Positions 16,527-26,700 of a DNA stretch of 64,000 bases are shown piece after piece (position 1 is the stretch's first letter; each line of letters starts with the position of its first letter). This DNA is from Pampinifervens sp037481935. Its GTDB lineage: Bacteria > Aquificota > Aquificia > Aquificales > Aquificaceae. The translations under genes were made by a program, and so were the position numbers. The DNA lies in NCBI RefSeq assembly GCF_046159715.1, contig NZ_JBJXCT010000006.1, positions 1 to 64,000 of the forward strand, written 5' to 3'. Below the pieces are notes generated by a model. That model was given only the letters and a program-made list of their open reading frames with translations, had not been told where the DNA came from and did no database searches.

Positions 16527-16847
16527 ATGTGGTTTTTGGCCTTTCTGGTAATCCTGTTTTCTCTGGTAAGTGCGAAGGAAGTCCCCTTCACCCTTGAAGA
16601 CAGGGAGAGAATAATAAGGCTAGAAGAAGGCCAGAAGGCTCTTATGCAAAAGATAGAAGACACAAACAAGCGTATAGACGATGTGAGGGAAGAAATCAGA
16701 GACCTGAAGAACTTTATGCTCTGGGGTTTTGGGGTGCTGTTTGCTGGTATGATGACGCTGATAGGCTTTGTTATATGGGACAGAAGGACTGCACTTTCAC
16801 CCGCCATAAGAAGAACAGAGGATCTGAAAGAAGCAGGACTGCTCTGA
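16527..16847 (+). CDS. Small membrane protein with coiled coil
   Basis: A 106-residue protein of no recognised family. An N-terminal signal peptide or anchor (MWFLAFLVILFSLVSA) is followed by a charged coiled-coil segment (about 22-68, heptad-like EGQKALMQKIEDTNKRIDD). A second transmembrane segment (about 70-90, LWGFGVLFAGMMTLIGFVIW) and a short basic tail follow. Small proteins of this layout (signal, coiled coil, one membrane helix) are common in Aquificota; the function is unknown. It lies between rny and mutS with only three bases before mutS, so it is probably co-transcribed with mutS. Confidence 0.7.
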   Translation: MWFLAFLVILFSLVSAKEVPFTLEDRERIIRLEEGQKALMQKIEDTNKRIDDVREEIRDLKNFMLWGFGVLFAGMMTLIGFVIWDRRTALSPAIRRTEDLKEAGLL

Positions 16848-16850
16848 GCC

Positions 16851-19376
16851 ATGCAGGAAGACCTCACCCCTATGCTCTCTCAATATCATCACTTTAAAAG
16901 GCAGTATACGGACTGTCTGCTCTTTTTCAGACTGGGGGACTTTTACGAGCTTTTCTACGAGGATGCGGAGTTGGGCTCAAGGGAGCTGGGGCTTGTGCTT
17001 ACCTCAAGACCTGCAGGCAAGGGGAAAGAGAGGATACCCATGTGTGGTGTGCCTTACCACTCTGCCAGCTCTTATATTTCAAGGCTCGTCTCTAAAGGCT
17101 ACAGGATAGCCATATGCGAGCAGGTGGAGGATTCAGCTCAGGCTAAGGGGCTTGTAAGGAGGGATGTGGTAAGGGTTATAACCCCAGGCACATATTTTGA
17201 AAAGGAATCCTGTGGGCTTGCCGGCCTGTTGAGGCGTGGAAGTCTTTATATGTGTGCCTATCTCAATCCTGCCACCGGGGAGTTTGTAGGAGGTAGCTTT
17301 GAGCAGGGGGGAGCAAGGGAGTTTATTCTCAAGTTCTCCCCCAGAGAGCTCTTGATTCCAGAAAGTCTGAATTTTGAAATCAGGGAGCTGGAGCTTTTCA
17401 GAAGCGCTGTGGCAGAAGAATACTTTTATGAAGGTCTAAAGATGCTCCTTGAAGATATGAACATATTCAGCGCAAAAGGCCTTGGCTTTGAAAGAGAGGA
17501 AGAGCTGTTGCCCTTTGGTGGACTCTATCTATACCTCAAACAGACCCAGAAATCTTTCTTTCCCTTTGTGGGAAGACCAAAGCCTTATACGGACGAGGGT
17601 TATGTAAGGATAGACTATAGAACTTGCAGAGGTCTGGAGCTTCTAGAGTCTTACGAGGGCTCAGAAAAGTATTCTCTCTTTGGGGTTTTGAACAAAACCC
17701 TTACTGGTATGGGAAGAAGAAGGCTGAGGTTTCATATAATGCACCCCTTCAGGGAAATAAGTTCAATTGAGAGGGTTCAGGATGCTGTAGAAGAGCTAAC
17801 AAGAAACAGAAGGCTTTTAGAGCAGTTGAGGGAGAGCCTCAAAAACATGCCAGACCTTGAAAGGCTCATAAGCAGGATTAGCGGGGGGCTTTCAACACCG
17901 AGGGACATAGTGCAGATAAAGAGGGCGCTGGAGTCTACAGAAAGGATTAAAAGAAGTCTTGAAGATGTGACTGTAGAGGTTCTGAGGGAGGTCTATGATG
18001 GTCTTCTGGAGCTTTCTGACCTGAGAGAAGACATAGAGAGAACTCTAGTGGATGACCCCCCTCTGCATGTGAGAGAGGGAGGTCTTATAAGAGAAGGCGT
18101 GGACCCACAGCTGGACCAGCTCCGCTATTATAGGGACAACGCCCAGAAACTCATAGATGGGTATGAGGCAAAGCTAAGAAAGGAAACAGGCATTCAGAGC
18201 CTCAAAATTGGCTTTAACCGGGTAATGGGCTATTATGTGGAGGTGACAAAGCCCAATCTCAGGTATGTGCCTCCTTACTTCCGCAGGCGTCAGACCCTCT
18301 CAAACGCAGAAAGGTTTACCACCGATTACCTTCAAGAGCTTGAGGAAAAAATACTCTCTGCCCAGAGCAAGATAAACAGCCTTGAGTATGAGCTTTTTAT
18401 GTCTCTGAGAGAAAGAATTCTTAGAAGGCTGGAAGAGCTTGCCCATAACGCAAGACTTACAGGCTGGCTTGACTATCTTCAGTCTCTTGCCGCCGTGGCT
18501 ATAGAGAAGGGATGGGTAAGACCGCAGATAGTGGAGGAAAAGGTCCTACACATAGAGGAGGGAAGACATCCCGTAATTGAGGAGTTTGTAAAGACATACT
18601 CCCCCAATTCCACCCATATGGACGAGGAGAACTTTCTTTTCATCATAACCGGTCCCAACATGGCGGGAAAGTCCAGCTACATAAGGCAGACCGCACTGCT
18701 CACCCTCATGGCACACATGGGCTCTTTCCTTCCCTGTAAGTCTGCAAAAATCGGAATTGTGTCCTCAATCCATGCCCGCATAGGCTCTGGAGATATCCTT
18801 GCCCTTGGAGTATCCACCTTTATGAATGAAATGCTGGAAGTATCCAGTATACTCAACAACGCAGATAGCAGGAGCCTCATAGTGCTTGACGAGGTGGGAA
18901 GGGGAACATCCACCTATGATGGCATTGCCATAAGCAGAGCTATAGTGGAATACATACTGGAGCATATAAGGGCACGGACCCTGGTGGCAACACACTTTTT
19001 AGAGCTTACGGAGATAAACAGAAAAGGTATCAGAAACTACCACATGGCGGTAAGCAAAGATGGTGAAGACATAAACTTTCTTTATGTCCTTAGACCAGGG
19101 AGGGCTGAAGGGAGCTTCGGCATAAGGGTTGCAAAAAAGGCAGGACTGCCAGAAGAGGTTGTAAAAAGAGCCAAGGAGGTTCTTGCAGAGCTTACCACTT
19201 CAAAGACCCTTCCAGTTCTGGAGAAGGTCTATCAGGAAAGCCTAAGGGAGGAGGAAAGGGCACTACTTGAAGAATTACTCCAGCTTGACCTTGTCCATCT
19301 AACACCCCTTCAGGCACTTATGAAACTGGCAGAGTTGAAGGAAAAGCTTCTGTGCCTGAGAAAATCCAGGTCCTGA
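16851..19376 (+). CDS. mutS: DNA mismatch repair ATPase MutS
   Basis: An 841-residue MutS1-type protein. The N-terminal mismatch-recognition domain has the Phe-x-Glu motif in GDFYELF (about 29-35). Connector, lever and clamp domains follow. The C-terminal ABC ATPase has its Walker A at 601-609 (GPNMAGKSS) and the Walker B region VLDEVGRGTSTYDG. It recognises base mismatches and insertion loops and recruits MutL. The length is normal. The start follows the previous stop by three bases, with no strong ribosome binding site, suggesting translational coupling. Confidence 0.96.
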   Translation: MQEDLTPMLSQYHHFKRQYTDCLLFFRLGDFYELFYEDAELGSRELGLVLTSRPAGKGKERIPMCGVPYHSASSYISRLVSKGYRIAICEQVEDSAQAKGLVRRDVVRVITPGTYFEKESCGLAGLLRRGSLYMCAYLNPATGEFVGGSFEQGGAREFILKFSPRELLIPESLNFEIRELELFRSAVAEEYFYEGLKMLLEDMNIFSAKGLGFEREEELLPFGGLYLYLKQTQKSFFPFVGRPKPYTDEGYVRIDYRTCRGLELLESYEGSEKYSLFGVLNKTLTGMGRRRLRFHIMHPFREISSIERVQDAVEELTRNRRLLEQLRESLKNMPDLERLISRISGGLSTPRDIVQIKRALESTERIKRSLEDVTVEVLREVYDGLLELSDLREDIERTLVDDPPLHVREGGLIREGVDPQLDQLRYYRDNAQKLIDGYEAKLRKETGIQSLKIGFNRVMGYYVEVTKPNLRYVPPYFRRRQTLSNAERFTTDYLQELEEKILSAQSKINSLEYELFMSLRERILRRLEELAHNARLTGWLDYLQSLAAVAIEKGWVRPQIVEEKVLHIEEGRHPVIEEFVKTYSPNSTHMDEENFLFIITGPNMAGKSSYIRQTALLTLMAHMGSFLPCKSAKIGIVSSIHARIGSGDILALGVSTFMNEMLEVSSILNNADSRSLIVLDEVGRGTSTYDGIAISRAIVEYILEHIRARTLVATHFLELTEINRKGIRNYHMAVSKDGEDINFLYVLRPGRAEGSFGIRVAKKAGLPEEVVKRAKEVLAELTTSKTLPVLEKVYQESLREEERALLEELLQLDLVHLTPLQALMKLAELKEKLLCLRKSRS

Positions 19377-19394
19377 GGTAAAATATTAGACTTA

Positions 19395-20987
19395 ATGAAA
19401 AAGGTCCTCATTCTTGGCAGTGGTCCAAACAGAATAGGTCAGGGAATAGAGTTTGACTATGCCTGCGTGCATGCAGTCTTTGCCCTCAGAGAGCAGGGTA
19501 TAAAAACCATCATGCTCAATTGCAACCCCGAGACAGTATCTACGGACTATGATACTGCAGATGCCCTCTACTTTGAGCCCGTTGTTCTTGAGAATGTGCT
19601 TGAGGTAATAAGAAGGGAAAAGCCCGATGGGGTGTTTTTGCAGTTTGGGGGTCAGACTCCCCTCAAACTTTCTCTGCCCCTGAAAAACCTTGGCATTAAC
19701 ATACTTGGCACACCACCAGAAAGCATAGACATGGCTGAAGACAGGGAGCTTTTCAGAAGGCTCATAGAAAGCCTGGGAATAAAACAGCCTCCCAGCGGAA
19801 CAGCAAGGACAAATCAAGAGGCTCTGAGGATTGCAGAGGAACTCACCTTCCCCGTTCTTGTGAGGCCTTCCTATGTGCTGGGTGGAAGAGCCATGAGGAT
19901 AGTTTACGACAGGGATGAGCTTCTGCAGTATCTTGAAGAGGCGGTGAGCGTCAGCTTTGAAAGACCCATACTCATAGACAAGTATCTTTCCGACAGCGTG
20001 GAGGTGGACGTGGACGCCATAGGGGATGGTGAGGATTACCTCATAGGTGCTGTAATGGAACACATAGAAGAGGCTGGCGTCCACTCAGGAGACAGCGCCG
20101 CAAGCATCCCACCCTACACCCTCTCTGAGGAGGTGGTGGAGGAGATAAAAAGACAGTCAAAACTTATATCCAGAGCCCTCCGTGTGAAGGGTCTTGTAAA
20201 CCTTCAGTTTGCAGTCAAGGAGGGGGAAGTCTACGTGCTTGAGGTAAACCCCAGGGCTTCAAGGACGGTGCCCTTTGTGAGCAAGACCATAGGCTATCCT
20301 CTGGCGAAGCTCTCTGCCCTTGTAGGAGTTGGTAAGAAACTGAGAGAGCTTGTGCCTGAGGTTTTTGAAAGGCTCCAGAAGGGTAATGCGCACTTTGCCA
20401 GCGACTTCATGCCCTCAGGTAAGAGGATACACTCTATCAAAGAGGTGGTTTTCCCGTGGAACAGGTTTCCTGAGGAAGACCCTGTGCTTGGACCTGAGAT
20501 GAAGAGCACGGGAGAGGTTATGGGCATAGCGGAGGATTTTGGACTGGCTTACTACAAGGCACAGCTATCAGCCGGTAGCAGGCTTCCACTTGAAGGCAGG
20601 GTCTTTCTAAGCGTGGCAGACAGAGATAAGCCAAAAGTGGTTGACCTTTCAAGGGGATTTCTTGAGCTGGGCTTTGAAGTTTACGCCACGGGAGGGACCT
20701 ACAGGTTCCTGAGAGAAAGGGGACTGGATGTAAAGCATGTTCTGAAGGTTTCTGAGGGAAGGCCAAACGTGGTGGACATGATAAAAAACCAGGAGATAAA
20801 CCTTATAATAAACACGCCAACTGGCAGGAAGGAAAGGAGCGATGCCTACCATATAAGAAGGTCTGCAGTGCAGTATAATATACCCTACACAACTACAGTG
20901 AGGGGGGGCTACGCCATGCTTGAGGCTATAAAGAGCTACATAAAACATGGAGGAAGGCTAAAGGTCTACGCCCTTCAGGACCTATGA
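19395..20987 (+). CDS. carB: Carbamoyl-phosphate synthase large chain, C-terminal half
   Basis: A 530-residue protein corresponding to the second half of CarB, which is normally about 1070 residues. It starts with the second pre-ATP-grasp segment (GSGPNRIGQGIEFDYA), contains the second ATP-grasp domain (about 120-390) that phosphorylates carbamate, and ends in the MGS-like allosteric domain (about 400-530). A separately encoded N-terminal half must exist elsewhere. Such splitting of carB is known in Aquifex and some other thermophiles, so this is not a truncation. A TAAAAT box ends 10 bases before the ATG. It overlaps the THEP1 gene by four bases. Confidence 0.93.
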   Translation: MKKVLILGSGPNRIGQGIEFDYACVHAVFALREQGIKTIMLNCNPETVSTDYDTADALYFEPVVLENVLEVIRREKPDGVFLQFGGQTPLKLSLPLKNLGINILGTPPESIDMAEDRELFRRLIESLGIKQPPSGTARTNQEALRIAEELTFPVLVRPSYVLGGRAMRIVYDRDELLQYLEEAVSVSFERPILIDKYLSDSVEVDVDAIGDGEDYLIGAVMEHIEEAGVHSGDSAASIPPYTLSEEVVEEIKRQSKLISRALRVKGLVNLQFAVKEGEVYVLEVNPRASRTVPFVSKTIGYPLAKLSALVGVGKKLRELVPEVFERLQKGNAHFASDFMPSGKRIHSIKEVVFPWNRFPEEDPVLGPEMKSTGEVMGIAEDFGLAYYKAQLSAGSRLPLEGRVFLSVADRDKPKVVDLSRGFLELGFEVYATGGTYRFLRERGLDVKHVLKVSEGRPNVVDMIKNQEINLIINTPTGRKERSDAYHIRRSAVQYNIPYTTTVRGGYAMLEAIKSYIKHGGRLKVYALQDL

Positions 20988-21508
20988 AGATAGTCCTTAC
21001 CGGAGAGCCCGGCGTGGGCAAAACTACTCTCATAAAGAAACTTCTCAAGCATCTGGGGGATAGAGCTGTGGGCTTCTGGACGGAGGAGGTGAGAGACCCG
21101 CAGACCAGAAAACGCACCGGCTTCAAAATAGTCACCACGGAGGGCAAAAGTCTGCTCTTTGCAAGCAAAACTTTTACCTCAAAGCACCTGGTTGGCTCTT
21201 ATGGAGTAAACGTGCAGAGGTTTGAAAGCCTTGCAATCCCGGTGCTTCAGAAAGCCCTGAGTGAAGACAGGATAGTGGTCATAGACGAAGTGGGCAAGAT
21301 GGAGCTTTTCTCAAAGACTTTTGTGGGGCTTGTGAGGAAGCTCATCCACGACCCCAGAAAGAGCATGGTGATAACCATACCCACAAGGGATGTTCATCCC
21401 CTTGTTGCAGAGATAAGAAGGTTAAAGGGCGCAGTCCTTATGGAGGTAACGAAAGAAAACAGAGATGCACTTGTGGAGAACATCCTGAACCTTCTTGACA
21501 TAAACTGA
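20984..21508 (+). CDS. THEP1-type nucleoside-triphosphatase
   Basis: A 174-residue P-loop NTPase with Walker A GEPGVGKTT at residues 7-15 and Walker B VVIDEVGKMEL near 93-103. The family hydrolyses ATP, GTP and other NTPs slowly. A thermostable member from Aquifex has been characterised biochemically, but the physiological role is unclear. Overlaps carB by four bases. Confidence 0.88.
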   Translation: MKIVLTGEPGVGKTTLIKKLLKHLGDRAVGFWTEEVRDPQTRKRTGFKIVTTEGKSLLFASKTFTSKHLVGSYGVNVQRFESLAIPVLQKALSEDRIVVIDEVGKMELFSKTFVGLVRKLIHDPRKSMVITIPTRDVHPLVAEIRRLKGAVLMEVTKENRDALVENILNLLDIN

Positions 21509-21524
21509 ATTTTTGGGGTATAGT
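21495..21524 (+). promoter_or_regulatory. Sigma-70 promoter upstream of the 21559 gene
   Basis: TTGACA (21495-21500), 18-base spacer, TATAGT (21519-21524), overlapping the end of the THEP1 gene. It probably drives the operon from the basic peptide gene to sbcC. Confidence 0.7.
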
Positions 21525-21530
21525 TTTACC

Positions 21531-21545
21531 TGCCCCTCTGGGGCA
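21531..21545 (+). other. Leader hairpin
   Basis: TGCCCC, TCT loop, GGGGCA, placed a few bases downstream of the predicted transcription start and immediately before the AAAGGAGGG ribosome binding site. Without a U-tract it is likely a 5' stabiliser or translational element. Confidence 0.55.
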
Positions 21546-21558
21546 AAGGAGGGTTGTT

Positions 21559-21825
21559 ATGAGGAAAATATTAATTTTTGCTTCTATTCTTTCAGTCCTT
21601 AGCCTTTCCGTGCCCACAGACCTTTCCTTTGCAGGCACGCAGCCAAAGAAGCAGACTGTGCAGGGAAAGGCTAAGAAGGAAGGGAAAAGCATAAAGGCAA
21701 AGAAGAAGGGTAAAAGGACCACAGCCAGCTACAAGCGCCCAAGGTATGCCAGCAATGTTAACCAGCCTCAGGAGGGGGATATGCTCAAGCTGGAGGGTAT
21801 GGTAAAAGACCTGAATGAACAGTGA
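21559..21825 (+). CDS. Small secreted lysine-rich protein
   Basis: An 88-residue protein with a signal peptide (about 1-25, cleavage likely after SFA). The mature part is extremely rich in lysine (about 28-58, for example KSIKAKKKGKR) and then more acidic. No known domain is recognised. It may bind cell-wall or outer-membrane polyanions or nucleic acid outside the cytoplasm. It has its own promoter, a leader hairpin and a good ribosome binding site, so real expression is likely. It overlaps the next gene by 11 bases. Confidence 0.7.
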   Translation: MRKILIFASILSVLSLSVPTDLSFAGTQPKKQTVQGKAKKEGKSIKAKKKGKRTTASYKRPRYASNVNQPQEGDMLKLEGMVKDLNEQ

Positions 21826-22564
21826 AGAGATAAGGCTCATAGAAGAGCTCAAGATAAAACAGGGTGATACTTGGCGAGTGCTCAAGATAATGAGCGAGTT
21901 TGTCCAAGGTTTTGATGGGCTGTCTTCTGTGGGACCAGCCATAACCTTCTTTGGAAGCTCAAGGCTCCCTGAAACAGACCCCTACTATAAGAAGGCTTAC
22001 AGGACTGCCTTCATGCTTGGAAGTCTTGGCTTTCACATAGTTACCGGTGGCGGTCCAGGCATAATGGAGGCCGCCAACAGAGGTGGGAAAGATGCAGGAA
22101 CGCTTTCTGTTGGTCTGAATATCCAGATACCCACAGAGCAGGTGCCCAACCCCTATCAGAACCTTTCCCTGAACTTTGATTACTTCTTTGTCCGGAAGGT
22201 GATGCTTCTCAGATACTCCACCGCCTATCTCATATTCCCTGGAGGCTTTGGCACCCTGGATGAGCTTTTCGAAGCCCTGACGCTCATACAGACAGGCAAA
22301 AGCCCGAGATTCCCCATAATCCTCTTTGGCTCTGAATACTGGAAGCCCCTTCTGGACTTTATGAAAAACACAATGGTTTCTTATGGCACCATTGACCAGG
22401 GAGACATAGGCCTCATATCTCTGTGCGACAGCCCGGAGGAGGCTGTTGAGCTTATAATTGATGAGATGCTGACCCTTTACAGAAGGCTTGAAAGGGAGGA
22501 GCCCTTCAACCCAGTGTTTGAAAGGTTAAGAACCATACTGGCGGGGGCGGGTGTCCTACCATGA
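21815..22564 (+). CDS. LOG family nucleotide hydrolase (TIGR00730-like)
   Basis: A Rossmann-fold protein of 249 residues with the two signature motifs GGGPGIMEAANRG and PGGFGTLDE. LOG proteins remove the base from nucleoside 5'-monophosphates (cytokinin riboside phosphates in plants, or AMP and GMP in bacterial PpnN-type enzymes). They were often misannotated as lysine decarboxylases. The bacterial role here is probably purine or pyrimidine nucleotide recycling. ATG 21815 lies inside the preceding gene; the stop overlaps sbcD by four bases. Confidence 0.9.
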   Translation: MNSEEIRLIEELKIKQGDTWRVLKIMSEFVQGFDGLSSVGPAITFFGSSRLPETDPYYKKAYRTAFMLGSLGFHIVTGGGPGIMEAANRGGKDAGTLSVGLNIQIPTEQVPNPYQNLSLNFDYFFVRKVMLLRYSTAYLIFPGGFGTLDELFEALTLIQTGKSPRFPIILFGSEYWKPLLDFMKNTMVSYGTIDQGDIGLISLCDSPEEAVELIIDEMLTLYRRLEREEPFNPVFERLRTILAGAGVLP

Positions 22565-23712
22565 GGCTTCTTCACATTGCAGACCTTCATGCAGGTAAAA
22601 AGCTTTACGACAGGATAGGCAGGAACGAAGACCTCCTCTATGCCCTTGAGCAGGTGAAGCACATATGCAGAGATAACAGAGTAGATATACTCCTGATAGC
22701 CGGGGACATATTTGATAAGAGGAACCCCGACTTTGAATCTCAGGAATTAATCATGGACTTTCTCACTGAGATAAACACCCTTGGAACACATATACTTCTC
22801 ATAGCAGGGAACCATGACAGCTATGATTTTATGAGGATATACAGGAATCTGAGAAGGCTTGCAAACATTCATGTTTTTGACAGACCTTCAAAAAAGCCTG
22901 AAGAAGCCATATTCCATTACCATGAGCTAAAAGTTGCCTGCCTTCCATATCCGGATGAGCGTGTTATAACCCACCTTGATGAAGAAAAGAGGAGGAGCTA
23001 CGCAGAAAAGGTGCAGCTATACATGAAAGCTCTTGCCAGGGAGCTGGAGGATGCACCATACAGGATACTCATGGCCCACCTGATGGTGGACAGGGCTCAG
23101 ATAGCAGGTAGTGAACTCTACTCAAGCGTCAGCCCCTACTATGCGGTAAAAGCGGAATCCATCCCTGATACCTTTCAGTATGTGGCTCTGGGACATGTGC
23201 ACAGAAACCAGAGGATAGAAGGAACAGCACCAAAGGTTTACTACTCTGGCAGTCTATACCAGATAGACTTTTCAGAGAAGGGGATGGATAAGTTTGTGAA
23301 CCTGGTGGTGCTTGAGGATGGAATGGCAAGAGTGGAGCCTGTAAGGCTTGACCTAAAAAGACAGCTGGTGGAGATAAGGCTCAGGGAGGGAGAGAGCATA
23401 GAGGGCGTGCTCGAACCTATAGCTCTAAGGGATGTGCTGGTAAAGGTGCAGATGGAGGTCAGGATGGGGGACCCCTCCTTTCAGCTAAAGAAAGATTACA
23501 TAAACAGAATCCTCGGGGATAAGCTCGCAAGGCTTGAGATGGAGCCAGTGGGCACCTCTGAAAGCAGGGAAAGTCTGGATGAAAAGCTTGACCTCATGAG
23601 CCTTTATGAGGAGTTCCACAGGGGCAAATACAGGGTAGAGCCAGCTGAGAGCTTGAAGTCTCTACTTCAAGACCTTATAGTCAGGGCCAGTCATGAGACC
23701 CATAAGGCTTGA
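22561..23712 (+). CDS. sbcD: SbcD/Mre11 nuclease subunit
   Basis: A 383-residue metallophosphoesterase and nuclease. The motifs are DLHAGK (8-13), GDIFDKRNPDF (49-59), GNHDSYDF (about 82-89) and GHVHRNQ near 217. With SbcC it forms the complex that opens hairpins and blocked double-strand ends for repair. The C-terminal part (about 270-383) is the capping and SbcC-binding region. It overlaps the LOG gene by ATGA and sbcC by 20 bases, indicating stoichiometric co-translation. Confidence 0.93.
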   Translation: MRLLHIADLHAGKKLYDRIGRNEDLLYALEQVKHICRDNRVDILLIAGDIFDKRNPDFESQELIMDFLTEINTLGTHILLIAGNHDSYDFMRIYRNLRRLANIHVFDRPSKKPEEAIFHYHELKVACLPYPDERVITHLDEEKRRSYAEKVQLYMKALARELEDAPYRILMAHLMVDRAQIAGSELYSSVSPYYAVKAESIPDTFQYVALGHVHRNQRIEGTAPKVYYSGSLYQIDFSEKGMDKFVNLVVLEDGMARVEPVRLDLKRQLVEIRLREGESIEGVLEPIALRDVLVKVQMEVRMGDPSFQLKKDYINRILGDKLARLEMEPVGTSESRESLDEKLDLMSLYEEFHRGKYRVEPAESLKSLLQDLIVRASHETHKA

Positions 23713-26700
23713 AATTGAAAACTTTACCGTTTACAGAGGAAAGCACAGCCTGGACTTTTCACCCCTGAATTTCTTCGTTATAAAGGGAAGGACTGGGGCA
23801 GGAAAGACAAGCCTCATAGATGCCCTATGCTACGCCCTCTACGGAACTGTGCCCAGATATGGAGGTGAGAAAGCCCACAGGCATCTGATTTCAAGAGGTC
23901 AGAATTTTATGCGTGTGGCTCTGGAGTTTTCTGTGAGGGGCAGGAGATACAGGGTAGAAAGAGAATACGAAGCGGGGAAGAAAAGGGCTCAGTCGGACTT
24001 CAGGTTCTACGAGGAGGGAAAGCCAAAACCCTTCAAGGAAGAGGAGCTAAGGAGGCACATAAAGGATATCCTCAGACTTGACTACAATACCTTTACAAAG
24101 GTGATTCTCCTTCCACAGAACCAGTTTGACAGATTTCTAAAGCCTCAGGAGCAGAGGGAAAGAAGGGAGATACTCAACTCACTTTTAGGCTTTTCTGGGC
24201 TATTTTCCGCTTTAAAAGAGCTTGTGGGAGAGGAGTATAGAGGTCTTATGAGCAGGCTTCAGGCTCTGCAGCTGAGGCTTGAACAGCTTTCACACATAAG
24301 CCCTGAAGAAGTTGCCCGAAAGGAAGCGGAGGTCCGCAGGCTTGAGAAGGAGTATGAAAGGCTCCTTAGGGAAAAGTCTGAACTTGAAAAAACCCTTTCC
24401 CTCTGCAGAGAGAGGGACGGCCTGCTCAGGGAAAAGGAGGAGGTGCAGGAAAAGCTCGGCGAACTCATCTCTGAGGAAGAGACCATACAGGGAAAAAGGC
24501 AGACCCTTGAGCGTGCCCTTGAGATACTGCCCCACCTGCCAAAGATAGAGCACTACGAAAGGCTTTTGAAGGAAGAAGAAAGGCTCTTGAGGGAAAAACA
24601 GGGCAGAGAACTTGACCTGAAGAAGTGCTCAGATGAAAGACAGATGGTGGAAGAGGAGTTCAGGAGGATACGTGAGGAGTTTGAAAGCCTTGAAGATTAT
24701 AACAAAAAAAGGCTTGAACTTGGCAGTCTTCTTCAAATCCTTCAGCAATATGCAAGCCTCAGGAGGGAAAGAGACAGCTTGGAGGAAGAAATAGGCACAG
24801 TGGAGAGGGAGATGGCTAAGCGAAGTGAGAAGGAAAAGGAGCTAAGAGAGAGGTTTTCAAAGGGGCTTGACATTACAAGACAGGTCAGTGAAGCCATCAG
24901 AGCCCTTGAAGAAAAGGGCGTGGAGGATGGAATGATAAGAGTGGAGGAGCTCAGGGGGAAAATCAGGAAACTTGAGGAGATGAAAGAAGAGGAGGACAGG
25001 CTAAGAGAGGAAAAGGGCATCCTGCAGAAAGAGCTTGATAAAAAAAGGGAAGAACTCAGAGCAAAACTGGATGAGCAGAACAGTCTGACGGAAGAGATAG
25101 AGGAGTTTGAAAGGGAGCTGGAGGCCCTCAGGCTATCTCTGAGTGTGGAAGGAGAACTTCTTCAGGAGGAGGCAAGGCTGAGAGACCTGCATGCAAGGGC
25201 TGTAGAGCTCAGGGACTTCAGGAATAAGAAAAAGCTCTATCAGAGCAGGGTGCTGGAGCTGGAGGAGGGCCTGAGACTCTTAGAAAGTGAGAGGGAAAAG
25301 CTTCAGGAGAAGAGGCTTGATGTCTACGCACTTGAGATAAGGGCAGGTCTCAGAGAGGGAGATACATGTCCCGTATGTGGTGGAACCGTTGGACATCTTG
25401 TATCTGAGAAATCTGAGGAGGACCTGCAGGAGATTTTGCATAGACTGAAAGAGCTTGAGGAGGAAAGGGAGAGGCTAAAGAAAGAGCTTTCAGAAGCCCA
25501 TGCCAACATATCCTTCCTTGAAAGGAAGGAGGAAGAGCTTTCAGGCCTCTTGGGTGGACTTTCCGAGGAAGAAATTGAAAAGAGGCTTTCTGAAGTGCAG
25601 AAGAGCCTGAAAGAAATGCAGGAAAAAAGGAAAACTGTCCAGAAAAAGGAGCAAGAGCTTAACATTCTCAGAAAAAGACACGGAGAGCTTTCAAAGCAAA
25701 TTGACCTGCTCAGGTCTCAGGAGGCAGAGCTCAGGGAAAAGGTCTCTGCGAGTTTGACTCTTCTTAAAAGGCTTGAGGAGGAAGAGCAGTCCATACTTAC
25801 CTCGCTGGGTGGAGATGTTGAGGCTGTGCTTGAGGAGGTTCAGAGAGTTGAAAAGGAGTATGCGGAGCTCAGGTCCCTTAGAGAGAAGGAAAGAAAGTTC
25901 ATGCAGAAGCTGGAGGAGATACAGAAAGAACTATCAGAGGTGGAAAAAGGGCTTGCAGAACTCAATGAAAAGGTCAGAGGACTCCAGTCTCAGAAGGCTT
26001 CTGTAGAAGAAAAGCTCATAAAGATAGAGGAGGAGGTGGTAAAAATAACAGGGGAAAAACCCTCTGAGCTTTTAGCCCAGAGACTGAAGAGGAAGATGGA
26101 GGAGCTTGAAAAAAAGGTCAGGGAGGTGCAGAAGGAATACCAGAATACAGTATCATACCTGCAGAAAGTAAGAGCGGAAGAGGCAAGGCTTGTCTCAGAC
26201 ATACAGAACATGGAGAAGTTCATATCCTCACTTCAGAAGCAGAGGGCAAGCTTATCCGTTGAGCTCTACCAGCTTCAGGAGAGGTTCGGAAGCCTTGAAG
26301 AGGCAATAAAATGCGCCCTCAGTCAGGAGGAGATAAGGGCAATTCAGAAGCATATAGAGGACTACGAGAAGGAGAGACACAATCTCCAGAGCAGGCTTGA
26401 GAGCCTAGAAAAGAGACTTGAAGCCCTCAAACACCTTCCCGAAACCCACTATGTGGAAGAAAGGCTCAGAGAGCTGAGCTCAGAGCTATATCAGAACAGG
26501 GAAACATACGGAAGCCTTCAGGGTGAGATAGAGAAGCTCAAGAGGGAACTCCTTGAGAGGGAAGAGCTCGAAAAGGTCCTGACCGAGCTCCAGTGGCAGG
26601 TAAGCCTGTATGAGAGGCTAAAGAATGACCTTGCAGACAATCAGTTTCCTGAGTTTGTAAGCCAGCTCATGCTGAGAAGAATCACAGAAAGGGCAAGCTA

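Noticed and set aside
19392..20084. A 230-codon minus-strand frame inside carB
   Set aside because: The plus strand encodes the conserved ATP-grasp region; the reverse product is a low-complexity shadow.
21815..22564. Lysine decarboxylase annotation for the LOG-type gene
   Set aside because: The PGGxGTxxE motif belongs to LOG nucleotide hydrolases; there is no PLP-binding fold.
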